DNA from: a virus
IMG/VR virus record: IMGVR_UViG_3300020057_000001
Span: 62,001-126,000 of that record
Length of the DNA: 64,000 bases
Reading direction: 5' to 3' (one strand)
Shown here: positions 6,354-16,175 of the stretch, piece after piece
Layout: each line of letters opens with the position of its first letter
Position numbering within the stretch: position 1 is the first letter of the stretch
Notes under the pieces: generated by a model
Database searches by the model: none
The model's input: only the letters and a program-made list of their open reading frames with translations
Told to the model about the DNA's origin: nothing
Translations under genes and position numbers: made by a program

Positions 6354-8732
6354 ATGGCCGGAACTATTAGTCACGCATCGCTCGCGTCACTTGGGTCTTT
6401 ACATAACGCACGCGTCGATCTGGTCTCAGGTGCTCCCGCTGGGTCGCCTCTTTACATTGGCCAAACTGCGTGGGACCAAGTCAACTCCCGCTTTTACATA
6501 GCGGTCGGTACCAATCCCGGAGACTGGGTGACTACTTCTATACCCGACGCGGTCTCCGTAGCTGACACCGCAACGGTTAACCTAACCCTTTCGAGCGGTT
6601 TATTATCGGCGGACGTCATAGAGGCAGCACTTTCGCTGCTCTCGACGCAGATCAGCGACTTTACGGCTGCGGTTACCACTAACAGTGACGTCGCGCAGAA
6701 CACCGCCAAGCGTCACGAGAGCTTGACCATTCCTGCGTCTCACACCCCGACTAGTATTGTCAACGGGTTAGAGCTTAATTTCATCAACCAAACTTTAAAG
6801 CTTTCTCAAAACCTTTCGACCGCAGGTTCTCCCATTTTTCAGGGCGCTACTCTCTCTACCCTGAGTACAGGTTTACTCCATGCAAACTCTTCGGGTGTTT
6901 TGTCCTCCTCTTTAGGAGTAAATGCGGATATTTCAGCTTCCGCTGCAATTGCAGGGACTAAGATTGCGCCCAACTTTGGATCTCAGACCGTACAAACCTC
7001 GGGACCCATTTTAGGGCAGAACTTTAACATCCAAGCGGGACAGACAGTCGTTACGCTTTTCCCAGACGCATTAGCCATTCAAATCGGTCAGTCAGCCACC
7101 CCCAAGGTTATTCAAATTGGTGGACCAAACGACATTGTGCAGATTCAGGGCAGCGCAATTATTAACCAAACCACAAACACATCGTCGAGAGACTCGACCG
7201 TGGTGATCAACCAGGGCGGCCTTGCGGGGTCAAGCGGGCAGGCAGGGCTTTACATTGAAGAAGCTGCGGTTGCTCTACTCCCAGCCACTACGAGCAATTG
7301 GCAGTCCGCCAATATTGTCAGAATGGCGATGGCTTCTACAGGAGCTATCACCGTAGGTAGCTTGGTAAATGTGCTAGGATTTAGCAACGCCCAAAACAAC
7401 GGGACTTTTCCTGTGACGTCCGTCTCAGCAAACGTCTTCATTGAGATTGACAATGCTCTGAGAACCGACGCTGCTTTAGATGAAGCCAGTGCGTCTGCCA
7501 CCGTGACCAACCCAGATTCAGCTAAAGGCTACGCCCGCATCTCGGCTGATAGAGCCTCTTGGGAATTCCAACCTTCTGGAGTTTCCGGACAGTTCATTTT
7601 TACCCCTGGCGCTTCTACTTTTACGTTTAACCAAGGCGTAAACTCCGCAGACGCCGTGTCTTTTTCTTCTCTGGCTCTCACAGGCGCGGGTACGGCTCTC
7701 TCTGTTACCAACAACTCGAGTCTGCTAGGCGACGTTGTGCTCGGGGTCGATAACACTAAAACGCTAGTCGTAAACTCGACAATTGCTTCCAATCTGTCTT
7801 TGGGCACGGGCTACAATATTACGCTATCTAACACGGGTCGGCTCGACGCACCTTTGGATCTCAATCTAGGCACCGTGAACGCCACGGTCGTAAATTTAGG
7901 GAGCGCTGGTACGGCTGTCACTCTGGCAAGTTTGACGGACGGTGTAGTGCTGTCTAGCAGCGGGGGTGTTCTTTCTTCTGGGCAAATCGTAAACACTAAC
8001 GTATCTAACTTAGCAGCAATAGCTTACTCAAAGCTTGCTCTTTCTAACTCTCTAGTCAATGCAGATATTAATGCTTCAGCAGCTATCGCTTACTCTAAGC
8101 TTGCTCTTTCCAACTCTCTAGTCAATGCAGATATTAATGCTTCAGCAGCTATCGCTTACTCTAAGCTTGCTCTTTCCAACTCTCTAGTAAATGCGGACGT
8201 TGCTCCGAGTGCAGCTATTGCTTACTCCAAGCTTGCTTTAACAAACTCTCTAGTCAATGCGGATATTGATGCTTCAGCAGCAATAGCTTACTCAAAGCTT
8301 GCTCTTTCCAACTCTCTAGTCAATGCAGATATTAATGCTTCAGCGGCTATAGCCGGAACAAAGATTGCACCTGACTTTGGCGCACAAACGGTAACCACGA
8401 CAGGTCTTACTCAAAGTGGCTCGTCGCGCATAACGGGCGCCGTGTACAGGTCCGTGGTTGCCACGCGGACGGCAAACTACTCTATCGCCGCAAACGACTA
8501 CGTTGTGAAGACGGATAGTACAAGCGGAACCTTTACGGTGACGCTGCCGAGTGCCGTCATAGAGGAAGGACGAGTTGTGTTTTTGAAGGACGTGTCAGAT
8601 TCTTGGGGTGTCGCACCTATTTCGATTACAGCTACCGCGGGACTAGTCGGTGGACTTTCAACGTTTGTAGGAGACGCGGACAGGCAGTCGCTTCAGTTCA
8701 TTAGTGACGGTGCGAATTGGCTTATTCTGTGA
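6354..8732 (+). CDS. Tail fibre / structural protein with 22-aa repeats
   Basis: 792 aa. ATG at 6354 is chosen over the upstream TTG because GAGGGG lies at 6341-6346. The composition (Ser, Thr, Ala, Asn, Val; almost no Cys or His) and repeated SAAIAGTKIAP blocks are typical of trimeric phage fibres. Residues near 554-663 hold five near-identical 22-aa units (AAIAYSKLALSNSLVNADIN core). The C-terminal about 120 residues form a different beta-rich domain. It heads the plus-strand fibre block. Receptor unknown. Confidence 0.7.
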   Translation: MAGTISHASLASLGSLHNARVDLVSGAPAGSPLYIGQTAWDQVNSRFYIAVGTNPGDWVTTSIPDAVSVADTATVNLTLSSGLLSADVIEAALSLLSTQISDFTAAVTTNSDVAQNTAKRHESLTIPASHTPTSIVNGLELNFINQTLKLSQNLSTAGSPIFQGATLSTLSTGLLHANSSGVLSSSLGVNADISASAAIAGTKIAPNFGSQTVQTSGPILGQNFNIQAGQTVVTLFPDALAIQIGQSATPKVIQIGGPNDIVQIQGSAIINQTTNTSSRDSTVVINQGGLAGSSGQAGLYIEEAAVALLPATTSNWQSANIVRMAMASTGAITVGSLVNVLGFSNAQNNGTFPVTSVSANVFIEIDNALRTDAALDEASASATVTNPDSAKGYARISADRASWEFQPSGVSGQFIFTPGASTFTFNQGVNSADAVSFSSLALTGAGTALSVTNNSSLLGDVVLGVDNTKTLVVNSTIASNLSLGTGYNITLSNTGRLDAPLDLNLGTVNATVVNLGSAGTAVTLASLTDGVVLSSSGGVLSSGQIVNTNVSNLAAIAYSKLALSNSLVNADINASAAIAYSKLALSNSLVNADINASAAIAYSKLALSNSLVNADVAPSAAIAYSKLALTNSLVNADIDASAAIAYSKLALSNSLVNADINASAAIAGTKIAPDFGAQTVTTTGLTQSGSSRITGAVYRSVVATRTANYSIAANDYVVKTDSTSGTFTVTLPSAVIEEGRVVFLKDVSDSWGVAPISITATAGLVGGLSTFVGDADRQSLQFISDGANWLIL
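8013..8342 (+). repeat. Five tandem 66 bp units inside fibre gene 1
   Basis: Five in-frame 66 bp copies plus a diverged sixth start. Three copies encode the same 22 residues; copies 3 and 4 vary (DVAPS, LALTNS, DIDAS). The high DNA identity suggests recent slippage or recombination that could change shaft length. Confidence 0.9.
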
Positions 8733-8886
8733 CGAGTGTAGCTTCGACTGGCTGAGCACTTACCAAGGCTTCAAGCACTTGCAAGGCTTCAATGATAATT
8801 TCATGATCCTTTCGCGTACCTGAAAAATTAGCTGTTGCTTGTCCTACTACTTTGAGGGCGTCTACTGCGGTCATTGCTACGGTCAT
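8722..8886 (-). CDS. Small hypothetical protein, 54 aa
   Basis: A 54-codon gene with AGGAG 6 bases before ATG 8886. The product (MTVAMTAVDALKVVGQATAN at the start) is a small helical acidic protein. Its 3' end overlaps the convergent fibre gene by 11 bp. It is probably co-transcribed with the upstream zinc-ribbon gene from promoter B. Confidence 0.6.
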   Translation of the reverse strand: MTVAMTAVDALKVVGQATANFSGTRKDHEIIIEALQVLEALVSAQPVEATLVTE

Positions 8887-8895
8887 GTAATTCTC

Positions 8896-9099
8896 CTAAA
8901 GAATTGGGTGGTTAGAAATCGTTTGTACCTTGGGGCTATTGCACTTTTTGCAGTAGAAATTACCAGCACTCTCAAAAGACCCTGAACATGTGTGACACTT
9001 TCGCACCTTAATCAAGATTAAGGGCAGTCCTACCATAGCACGCGCTTGGTTTTGCTGTTCAAGATGCTTTTTTTCACGCTGTAACATTACTTTAATCAT
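8896..9099 (-). CDS. Small zinc-ribbon protein
   Basis: 67 aa with an AGGAG ribosome site. The C-terminal half has two CxxC knuckles (CHTC and CKKC, 13 residues between them), a zinc-ribbon pattern; the N-terminus is a basic amphipathic helix. Such proteins bind nucleic acid or RNA polymerase. It lies 64 bp from sigma-28-like promoter B, so it may be made early and could be regulatory. Confidence 0.65.
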   Translation of the reverse strand: MIKVMLQREKKHLEQQNQARAMVGLPLILIKVRKCHTCSGSFESAGNFYCKKCNSPKVQTISNHPIL

Positions 9100-9162
9100 A
9101 CAAAAACTCCTAAATAAATAATAAAGCAGAGAGAGGAATTTGGCAAGCCTTTCTCGTTTTAA

Positions 9163-9175
9163 CCTATCGGCTAGG
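9163..9175. repeat. 13 bp inverted repeat, left copy
   Basis: CCTATCGGCTAGG; the reverse complement occurs at 16176-16188, so the pair brackets the fibre genes at 9371-16171. The left copy overlaps the -10-like box of promoter B. Confidence 0.5.
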
Positions 9176-9190
9176 CGGTCACGGACTTGA
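9164..9190 (-). promoter_or_regulatory. Sigma-28-like promoter B
   Basis: Minus strand TCAAGTCC-N11-GCCGATAG: seven of eight bases in the -10-like half match the FliA consensus, with the exact 11-base spacer. It is 64 bp before the zinc-ribbon gene and back-to-back with the TAAAAT box at 9193. Confidence 0.6.
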
Positions 9191-9192
9191 GG

Positions 9193-9198
9193 TAAAAT
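9193..9198 (+). promoter_or_regulatory. GTAAAAT box before fibre gene 2
   Basis: GGTAAAAT on the plus strand, about 170 bp upstream of the fibre start at 9371. It directly abuts promoter B, giving divergent minus and plus control from one site. Confidence 0.45.
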
Positions 9199-9370
9199 TT
9201 AACTAGAACCTGTCCTCCCTGCTTTTGCAGAGTCGCGCAGATTCTGAAAAGTACTTGCCCATAGAGCAGGGAAAAGTAGGAGCTATACGCTCTGAACAGT
9301 AGGGACGGGTTTACAAAAACCTAAACAGAATAACCGTTAAACTTTTAGTTTAACAATATTGAGGTGTTAA
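9199..9370 (+). other. Structured 5' leader before fibre gene 2
   Basis: A 170 bp stretch with no convincing ORF, unusually long for this genome. TCCCTGCT (9216-9223) can pair with AGCAGGGA (about 9266-9273), and GTTAAAC-TTTTA-GTTTAAC near 9337-9355 forms a second hairpin just before the ribosome site (GAGGTG). A regulatory leader is plausible; no known riboswitch was recognised. Confidence 0.35.
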
Positions 9371-10639
9371 TTGTCATATCAAGGACGGAAACCCGCGCTT
9401 CTCTCGTTACGTACAGGTGAGCTTGTGCTACCAAAAGCTGCGGATATCTCGCTGGCTACAGGTACGTCAAACAATTTAAATATCCCCGCGTCTACCAGTA
9501 ACTCGTACATCCGGTTTACACTCACTGGCGAATCCGTGCTCACCGGTGTCGTGGCTCCTACAGCGCCTTACGCAAGCGGTAAGCTGTACGTGTTTACCAA
9601 CGCGGGCGTCGGTTTGACAATCACTTTGAACAACGAAGATATCAACTCAAACGCTGGTAACCGCTTTATCACCGGGACAGGAAATGACCTCACTATTGCT
9701 GAAGGTGCTTCTGTCTTTGCAATCTACGACGACGGCGCATCGCGCTGGCGTATCGTGGGCGGCTCCGGCTCCGGTTCTGGCTCAGGTACTTTCAAAAACT
9801 ACTATTCTGTTTGGTTTGACTCGACCAAAAATATTCCGAGCACAAGCAACGGTACCGTGTCCGCTGCGGGTAACCGCACTGCAACTGACGTTCAGTGGGC
9901 TTCGACGAACACTTCGGACATCAGCGTAATACGCTCAGCAATCACGCCGCTTCGGGGAAGGTACTCATACATCTTTCAGGGTACTACGGCAAACGCAGCG
10001 GGAACTACATTCGTTGAATCGCCTACCTTTACATTAGACAATGTAGACCGAGCGACCTCAACTCTCTTACAGCCGATGTACATATCGTTTGAGTACAATG
10101 GTGTTGGCGCTGATGGAGATAACGATCTTATCTTAGTCAGATACAACTCCGCTGGTACGTTCGGATCTGTTCAAACTATTTTTACTGCCGCTGGGCAAAG
10201 TGCCACAGCAACGCCCGGCGCTCGAATCTTGTCAGCGGGTCCTCGGTTTTTTGGGTATGTTCCTGCGGGGATTACTGCAAACGTGGGCGATAAATTCGCT
10301 GTGCGGTTTAGAAACCTTGCGGCGGCTTCAGTCGGCTTAAGAATTACAGGCTTCTACACGGGGCCTAACGCCGACATCGGCTCTACTTCGCAACGGTTTG
10401 TCGGTGATAAAGAATTTGCCGACCGGTTGGTTGCACGGGAAGGAACAACAGTTCCACAGCAACTCGATATCGGCTCTACGACCACAATACTCGCAGGAGA
10501 AACAAGAATCGTCGGGCGCTTGGACATAGCTTCTGGGACAACTATTAACCTTGCGGCGGCTGACAGCTATCTCGTAACTGCCGGACCGATTACAGGACCT
10601 GGGACTTTAAGCGGACCGGGCGTTATCATAAGCGTTTAA
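9371..10639 (+). CDS. Tail fibre / structural protein
   Basis: 422 aa from a TTG start (GAGGTG ribosome site). Residues about 135-142 are a Gly-Ser linker that separates an N-terminal domain from a beta-rich C-terminal part. The central domain (roughly 215-330, with GVGADGDNDLILVRYNSAG) is clearly related to the equivalent part of the fibre at 13676 (GVTADGNWDVVVVRYNSSG), so the two share a receptor-side or shaft module. It ends in a short beta repeat segment. Probably a tail fibre or baseplate appendage. Confidence 0.6.
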   Translation: MSYQGRKPALLSLRTGELVLPKAADISLATGTSNNLNIPASTSNSYIRFTLTGESVLTGVVAPTAPYASGKLYVFTNAGVGLTITLNNEDINSNAGNRFITGTGNDLTIAEGASVFAIYDDGASRWRIVGGSGSGSGSGTFKNYYSVWFDSTKNIPSTSNGTVSAAGNRTATDVQWASTNTSDISVIRSAITPLRGRYSYIFQGTTANAAGTTFVESPTFTLDNVDRATSTLLQPMYISFEYNGVGADGDNDLILVRYNSAGTFGSVQTIFTAAGQSATATPGARILSAGPRFFGYVPAGITANVGDKFAVRFRNLAAASVGLRITGFYTGPNADIGSTSQRFVGDKEFADRLVAREGTTVPQQLDIGSTTTILAGETRIVGRLDIASGTTINLAAADSYLVTAGPITGPGTLSGPGVIISV

Positions 10640-10657
10640 CTTTTAAGGAGAAAATCT

Positions 10658-12430
10658 GTGTCTTTTATACCAAACTTAACAAGCTCCCCGTCCCTCGCGG
10701 TAGACGGACTTGCGGGTACTTCTGCAAGTGCTCCTGTAGCCTTCCCAGCCGGATTCACCGGCGTAGGAGCTATACCGTTTGCTGCCGCTGACGCAGCGCT
10801 GACCATGACTGTCGCAGTGCATGGGTCTCTAGTGTCTATGACGCCCACAGCTACAAGAATTATTACTCTAGCTTCAACGGGAGTTGCTACAGGTTTTCCT
10901 GTAATGATCATCAATAATAGCGCAACGTTTAGTATCACGATCAATGCCTCGGGTGGTACGCAAATCACGGTATGCGGCCCTTCCACTAGTATCAGTCTTT
11001 ATTCAAACACTGCTGCACCAACGTTAAACACGCAGTGGAGCATTGCAAACGGCGGCGCGTTTCTGCTTTCAGGTAACAGTGTCGGCGCTGCGATTACGCT
11101 TGGAACTAATGACAACTTTGATCTGAATCTCAGAACAAATGGAGTTGTCGGACTGACGTTAAGTACTGCGGGCGCTGTTACGATGGGATTCACCCCGTCA
11201 ACAAACATAACGCACCGAGTAAACGGCAGGGAGCTTAGACTTATAGGCCCTACTGGCGACCCAGCCTTCTTTCAAACAGACCAAGCAACGAATAACGCAG
11301 GTAAAAGGTGGCGCTTCGGGCATACTGGCGGAATCGCAGGTTTTAACAGTTTCGATTTACAGAACGAAACAGATAACATCATTGCATTTTCGGCTTCGAG
11401 CGCAGGCGCTGTTACGATGGGGGCTAGCGCAGCAGTGGGATTGAAGCACTCGCTGATTGGGAACAACGTGCTTGTCCTTGGAGATGGCGGCACCGTTGAC
11501 TTTAAAAACAGGGCAGAGACAACAACGTTTATGTCGATACAGACGACGACCGGCGCTGTTACGATTGGGCCACCGGTCAATCTGAATTACAACGGAACAG
11601 CACACAGTATTGCGGGCGGATTGAGAGTTGCTACTCCGACTTCGCCGAGTACCGACCAAGCTTACTCGTTCAACCTGACAGCTAACTCGCTTGGTGATAA
11701 TGCAACGCATACTCGCACCAACACGGCAAACGGTGGTGTAAGATTCATTTTAAATCCCAGAACATCGGACAATGATTCCTGCTTTAATATACAGACAACA
11801 CCTGCCGGAAGCTCGCTTGCGACAAGTCCCGACAAAACGGTTTTTGCTGTAACCGCAGCAGGCTCTGTTACGCTGGGGCCTTCTGCTGGTCTCGCGGGCT
11901 TTCACCTTATCCGAAACACCTCGACAACGTCGTCAACTTTATACCTAAGTAACAGCAGCACTAGTACATCGTCAGATACGCACTACAGTCTGATATGTGA
12001 AAAAGGTTCAACAACTGTTTCGACTTCACAGAACTACATCTTGTTTCAAGCCAACGCTGGCGCAAGCCTAAACGGCAAAATCAACGGTAACGGCGCTAAC
12101 AGTGCCGCCTTCGGCTCAACGTCTGATAGCAGAGTAAAAGAGAACGTAGCTGATATGGAACCAATGCTCGCAAACATGGTTGCACTGAGACCTGTTACGT
12201 TTGACTATATCCAAACTGCGTCAACAAGCGCCGGTGAAGGCGTCGGCTTTATTGCTCAAGAAATGGAAGTAATATTTCCAGACGCAGTGAGCGAAGACGG
12301 CAACGGCTTTAAGCAGATTAGCGGTTGGGACAAAACAACGGCTCGGCTTGTCAAAGCTCTGCAAGAACTATCAGCTAAAAATGACGCACTAGAAGCTAGA
12401 CTAGCAACATTAGAAGGAATAACCCTATGA
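10658..12430 (+). CDS. Tail fibre with S74 intramolecular chaperone
   Basis: 590 aa, GTG start with AAGGAG. Starts MSFIPNLTSSPSLAVDG, a motif shared by the next two fibres and likely the attachment point. The middle repeats GAVTMG/GAVTIG blocks typical of beta-helical shafts. The C-terminal about 100 residues are a peptidase S74 (endosialidase chaperone) domain: SDSRVKENV carries the Ser/Lys catalytic pair, followed by RPVTFDY, GFIAQEM and a final coiled coil. S74 domains trimerise the fibre, then cut themselves off. Confidence 0.85.
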   Translation: MSFIPNLTSSPSLAVDGLAGTSASAPVAFPAGFTGVGAIPFAAADAALTMTVAVHGSLVSMTPTATRIITLASTGVATGFPVMIINNSATFSITINASGGTQITVCGPSTSISLYSNTAAPTLNTQWSIANGGAFLLSGNSVGAAITLGTNDNFDLNLRTNGVVGLTLSTAGAVTMGFTPSTNITHRVNGRELRLIGPTGDPAFFQTDQATNNAGKRWRFGHTGGIAGFNSFDLQNETDNIIAFSASSAGAVTMGASAAVGLKHSLIGNNVLVLGDGGTVDFKNRAETTTFMSIQTTTGAVTIGPPVNLNYNGTAHSIAGGLRVATPTSPSTDQAYSFNLTANSLGDNATHTRTNTANGGVRFILNPRTSDNDSCFNIQTTPAGSSLATSPDKTVFAVTAAGSVTLGPSAGLAGFHLIRNTSTTSSTLYLSNSSTSTSSDTHYSLICEKGSTTVSTSQNYILFQANAGASLNGKINGNGANSAAFGSTSDSRVKENVADMEPMLANMVALRPVTFDYIQTASTSAGEGVGFIAQEMEVIFPDAVSEDGNGFKQISGWDKTTARLVKALQELSAKNDALEARLATLEGITL

Positions 12431-13674
12431 GTTTTATCCCAGGCGCAAGCAGTACGCCTTCAACATTTCCCGACGGTTTTAGTCTATCTGCTGGTAGCGT
12501 AACTAACGCTACGCTGCGATGGTCCTCGCCGACAACTGGTCTGTACGAACCAGGAACTAACCAGATCGGCTTTACTAATGCGGGCGTGCAAACATTCTTA
12601 ATGAGCGCTGCTGGAGCGGTTACGATTGGGCCGAGCGCTTTTGTGGGGGCGCATGTAATTAATGGCGCTCATTTATCAATACGAAACAGCGGGTCCAACG
12701 GAGGTTACATCGAGGGCCAGCAGGCAGGTGTGCCACAGTGGTTTATCGGTAAACACCCGTATAATAATTTCACTGGTAACAACGTTGGTATTGGTTCGGT
12801 AGTCGCGGGAGTTGGGCTTGAATTTGCGTCTGCAAATGTGTTGTGCGGAGCAGTAAGTGCAGCGGGCGCTTGGGCGTTTGGGCCTGCTCCTAGTGCGGGC
12901 GCTAACCTTGAGCATATCTTTCAATCGCAGGTACAAACACAACTTTCAATTAGGTCGTTAACCGGCAATTCGTCAATACTTAATTTTCAGCAGGGAAGTA
13001 CAAACCGTCTTCAAATTAGGCACAACCCAGGGGTGAACAGAGCAGAGCTGCTTGTAGGGAACCCTGCGACTCTTGTAGCTGCCGAGATCAGCCCAACAGG
13101 AGCTTGGACGCTGGGCGACGGAACCAACAACACCGCATCGCATGTGTTCAGGGCGAACACAACAAACGAATGGGTTGTCAGAGTTCAAAACTTGTCGAAT
13201 AGTAACCCTTACGGTCAAGCGATAACATTCACAGCGGCAGCGCCTAATGACACTACTCGACTGTTTTTTGAATGTGCGGACAATGTTGGGGTAAGGGCAA
13301 CAATACGGTCGAATGGTGGTATTGCGAACTTTTCAGCCAATAACGTAAACTTGTCAGATGCGCGGCTGAAAGAAGCTATCGAGCCTGCGCCTTCTTATCT
13401 CGCAAAGCTGTTACAAGTTGAAGTCGTTAACTACAAGTTTAAAGACCAGACCCATGATGATTTCAACTTAGGCGTTATTGCCCAGCAGCTTGACTCGGTT
13501 TGTCCTGAACTCGTTGACAAAGATGGCTTTGGTACAACGCCCGCAGACGGCATTCCTTTAATGTCTGTATACCAAACCGACCTCCAATACGCGCTCTTAA
13601 AAGCACTACAAGAACTATCAGCAAAAGTAGACGCACAGGCTGCTGAACTAGAAATATTAAAAGGATTAAACTAA
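12427..13674 (+). CDS. Second tail fibre with S74 chaperone
   Basis: 415 aa, starting within the stop of the previous gene (ATGA overlap) and preceded by AAGGAA. Same N-terminal motif (MSFIPGASSTPSTFPDG) and GAVTIG/GAWTLG shaft elements. The C-terminal S74 domain has LSDARLKEA (Ser/Lys pair), LGVIAQQL and a coiled-coil end (LLKALQELSAKVDAQ) very like that of the previous fibre. Probably a shorter paralogue displayed with, or as an alternative to, its neighbour. Confidence 0.85.
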   Translation: MSFIPGASSTPSTFPDGFSLSAGSVTNATLRWSSPTTGLYEPGTNQIGFTNAGVQTFLMSAAGAVTIGPSAFVGAHVINGAHLSIRNSGSNGGYIEGQQAGVPQWFIGKHPYNNFTGNNVGIGSVVAGVGLEFASANVLCGAVSAAGAWAFGPAPSAGANLEHIFQSQVQTQLSIRSLTGNSSILNFQQGSTNRLQIRHNPGVNRAELLVGNPATLVAAEISPTGAWTLGDGTNNTASHVFRANTTNEWVVRVQNLSNSNPYGQAITFTAAAPNDTTRLFFECADNVGVRATIRSNGGIANFSANNVNLSDARLKEAIEPAPSYLAKLLQVEVVNYKFKDQTHDDFNLGVIAQQLDSVCPELVDKDGFGTTPADGIPLMSVYQTDLQYALLKALQELSAKVDAQAAELEILKGLN

Positions 13675-13675
13675 A

Positions 13676-16171
13676 ATGGCATTCTTACCAGGAAATACAG
13701 CATCCCCGTCGACCGCGACGGACGGCATTGTCGGCAAGGGTCAGCTCGGCAATAACGAAACAATATCTGCTACTCGTGTACTGACTAACGCGGATAGAAG
13801 AATTCAAGTACTGACGCCTTCAGGTGCAATAAGAATAGTTCAGCTTCCTACTACAGCCATTGTTGCTGGAGAAGCTTGGGCTATAACATGTGCTGCAAGC
13901 TCAGGCTTTGGATTAACTGTTCAAAGTTCAAATGGAACAACAATCGTCACGCTTAACCCCGGCGAAGCGATGACTTATTCGGCTAATATTGCTACTCCTG
14001 TAGCTGCTACAGATTGGAGTTTTTCTGGGGTTGCAGTAACTGCTACTCTTGCTCAAACTCTTTTAAACAAAGTAGTTTCATCAACCGCCGCAATCACAGG
14101 TGCTCTAACATTACCCTCCGGAACAGTGGCTAACCGCTCTGCTCTAGCTACGGTCGGGATGATTAGGCATAATACCGACGCAAACGAGTTCGAAGGATTT
14201 TCGAATGGGACTTGGGCAAGTGTGGGCGGTGGATTAAACGAGCAACCAGTTAAAAACTACCTTAAGACATTCTCTAATGCCTCTGTAGCTCCTGGGACAG
14301 TATCTAACCTTGCTTCAACAACCGCTAACCTTGTTTCTTTAACTGCGTTTTACACGGGTACAGCGGCTAACGCTTCTGCTGTTACAAGTCCGGCGAATAC
14401 TGAGCTGAGAGGCTCAACCAACTACCTTACAGCGGCGCTGACATCTAACCCCACCGGTACATCGTTTGTGCAGTTCCCCGCCTTCGCTTTAGAAGGCGCA
14501 GACCTCGGCAAACCCGTCATGCTCAACTTTGATATCCTTGGCGTTACTGCTGATGGAAATTGGGATGTAGTCGTAGTCAGGTACAACTCATCGGGTGTTC
14601 ACCAGAGCATTATATCAGTTGCTGGGAACGCATCCGCAGCAACTCCTGCAAGTGCTAAACTGCCAACGGGCACGTCAAGATTCAGCGGCTTTTGGGTGCC
14701 AGACAGCATTACCCCTTCTGACCTCTACGCTGTGCGACCGAGAAGTTTGGCAGGCAGTGTTGCAGTGCGATTCGATACGCTTTTCTCAGGGCCGCAAGTG
14801 CTGATGCAGACGGGTGCTTTGACCGACCCAATCATAACCACAGGCATCACTGTTTCAGGTTTTGGCGCAACTCCAACGGTCGCGAGTGTATATTCCAGAA
14901 TTGGCCAAAACGCTCACATTCGGACGGTAGTAAAAGTAACAGCGGCATCAGGTTACGGTAATCATGTTTTCACACTTCCGGCAGAATTAACGCCAGACTT
15001 TACCAAGATACCAGGGCAGGAAGGCGGATTCGGCACGACCAATGCTTGGGTAGGTGAGGCTAGTATTGTCAATACCTCAACGGGTACACTTTGGAAAGGA
15101 AGGGTTCTTCTTAACACCTCAAGACAGATGACGCCATACGGGCCGAATGGTCAAGGCGACTGGAACGGAACGGTTCCCGTTGCGCTGTCAACTAACATGT
15201 CAATAACTCTTGATGTTATAATCCCAATAGTCGGCTGGTCGAGTAACGTAACAGCGGGTGATAGGAGTGTCTCAGAGTACGCTAGTAACTCAGGTGTCGG
15301 CGGTGTAGCTGCGAATACAATTTACACCACAGGAAGTGTACAAGGCGCTCTTGGTTCCCAATTTGTTTCAGTCAATAGTGTTACCTCAGGTGGTAATACA
15401 AAATACCGGCTTGATTGGGCGACAGCAATTCAGGCAACGGACACATTTATAATACAGACGACACAAGACTTCGGAGTTACTTTTCAAAATGAAGGCGGCT
15501 CAATTTCGTACATCGGACGAGGGCGTCAAGGCGCGTCAGAATACGGGATGTGGACTGAGCCCATTAACGCAAGCCAAAATTACATAGTCTTCGGTAACCA
15601 AGGGCGCATGATATCGAATGCAGGCTACGCAGGCTCAGGCGCTGCATGGTCTGATATTGCAGGCAGTGCGCAGTACCTATTCAGAGTATTAAAAGTAAGC
15701 GGCGGCGCAGTAGTCGGGTTTCCGATTGGCTCACCGAATATTACTGGGCGCACCGATGGAATTGCGCAGCCTGCGGGGATTGTAGGAGAGGTTATTAATG
15801 GAACGAATCTTTCACCTGCGCTTGGCTCATCAGGGGTAGTGGTTAACCACTATTCGATAGCATTAACAGCGGGGAACTGGCGCATCGAAGGAACTACGGG
15901 CTTTAACATAGGTACCACGGCGGTTGTTGGCTCGGACAATTATATAGTCGTCTCAGTTTCTTCAACTTCCGCGTCAGAACAAAACCCTCTGGGAATCACA
16001 AGTCTGGCACCGGTCGGGTCGGGCGGCGGAAGGCAGACGGGGACATCTAGGTGCATTTCGATATCAGCATCCGCAACGTGGTTTCTCACGGCAAGGCACG
16101 GCATCACGACAGCAGGAAATGCATCGGTTGATTCAGGAACAGGATTTTTTAGGGCTGTCAGAATCTCATGA
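13676..16171 (+). CDS. Large tail fibre, possible receptor-binding protein
   Basis: 831 aa with AAAGGA before the ATG. The N-terminus MAFLPGNTASPSTATDG matches the anchor motif of the two S74 fibres, but there is no C-terminal S74 domain. The central region is homologous to the 9371 fibre. The C-terminal half is glycine-, serine- and aromatic-rich with beta signatures (NYIVFGNQGRMISNAGYAGS region) as in receptor-binding tips. It is the last gene of the fibre block. Confidence 0.65.
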   Translation: MAFLPGNTASPSTATDGIVGKGQLGNNETISATRVLTNADRRIQVLTPSGAIRIVQLPTTAIVAGEAWAITCAASSGFGLTVQSSNGTTIVTLNPGEAMTYSANIATPVAATDWSFSGVAVTATLAQTLLNKVVSSTAAITGALTLPSGTVANRSALATVGMIRHNTDANEFEGFSNGTWASVGGGLNEQPVKNYLKTFSNASVAPGTVSNLASTTANLVSLTAFYTGTAANASAVTSPANTELRGSTNYLTAALTSNPTGTSFVQFPAFALEGADLGKPVMLNFDILGVTADGNWDVVVVRYNSSGVHQSIISVAGNASAATPASAKLPTGTSRFSGFWVPDSITPSDLYAVRPRSLAGSVAVRFDTLFSGPQVLMQTGALTDPIITTGITVSGFGATPTVASVYSRIGQNAHIRTVVKVTAASGYGNHVFTLPAELTPDFTKIPGQEGGFGTTNAWVGEASIVNTSTGTLWKGRVLLNTSRQMTPYGPNGQGDWNGTVPVALSTNMSITLDVIIPIVGWSSNVTAGDRSVSEYASNSGVGGVAANTIYTTGSVQGALGSQFVSVNSVTSGGNTKYRLDWATAIQATDTFIIQTTQDFGVTFQNEGGSISYIGRGRQGASEYGMWTEPINASQNYIVFGNQGRMISNAGYAGSGAAWSDIAGSAQYLFRVLKVSGGAVVGFPIGSPNITGRTDGIAQPAGIVGEVINGTNLSPALGSSGVVVNHYSIALTAGNWRIEGTTGFNIGTTAVVGSDNYIVVSVSSTSASEQNPLGITSLAPVGSGGGRQTGTSRCISISASATWFLTARHGITTAGNASVDSGTGFFRAVRIS

Positions 16172-16175
16172 AACA

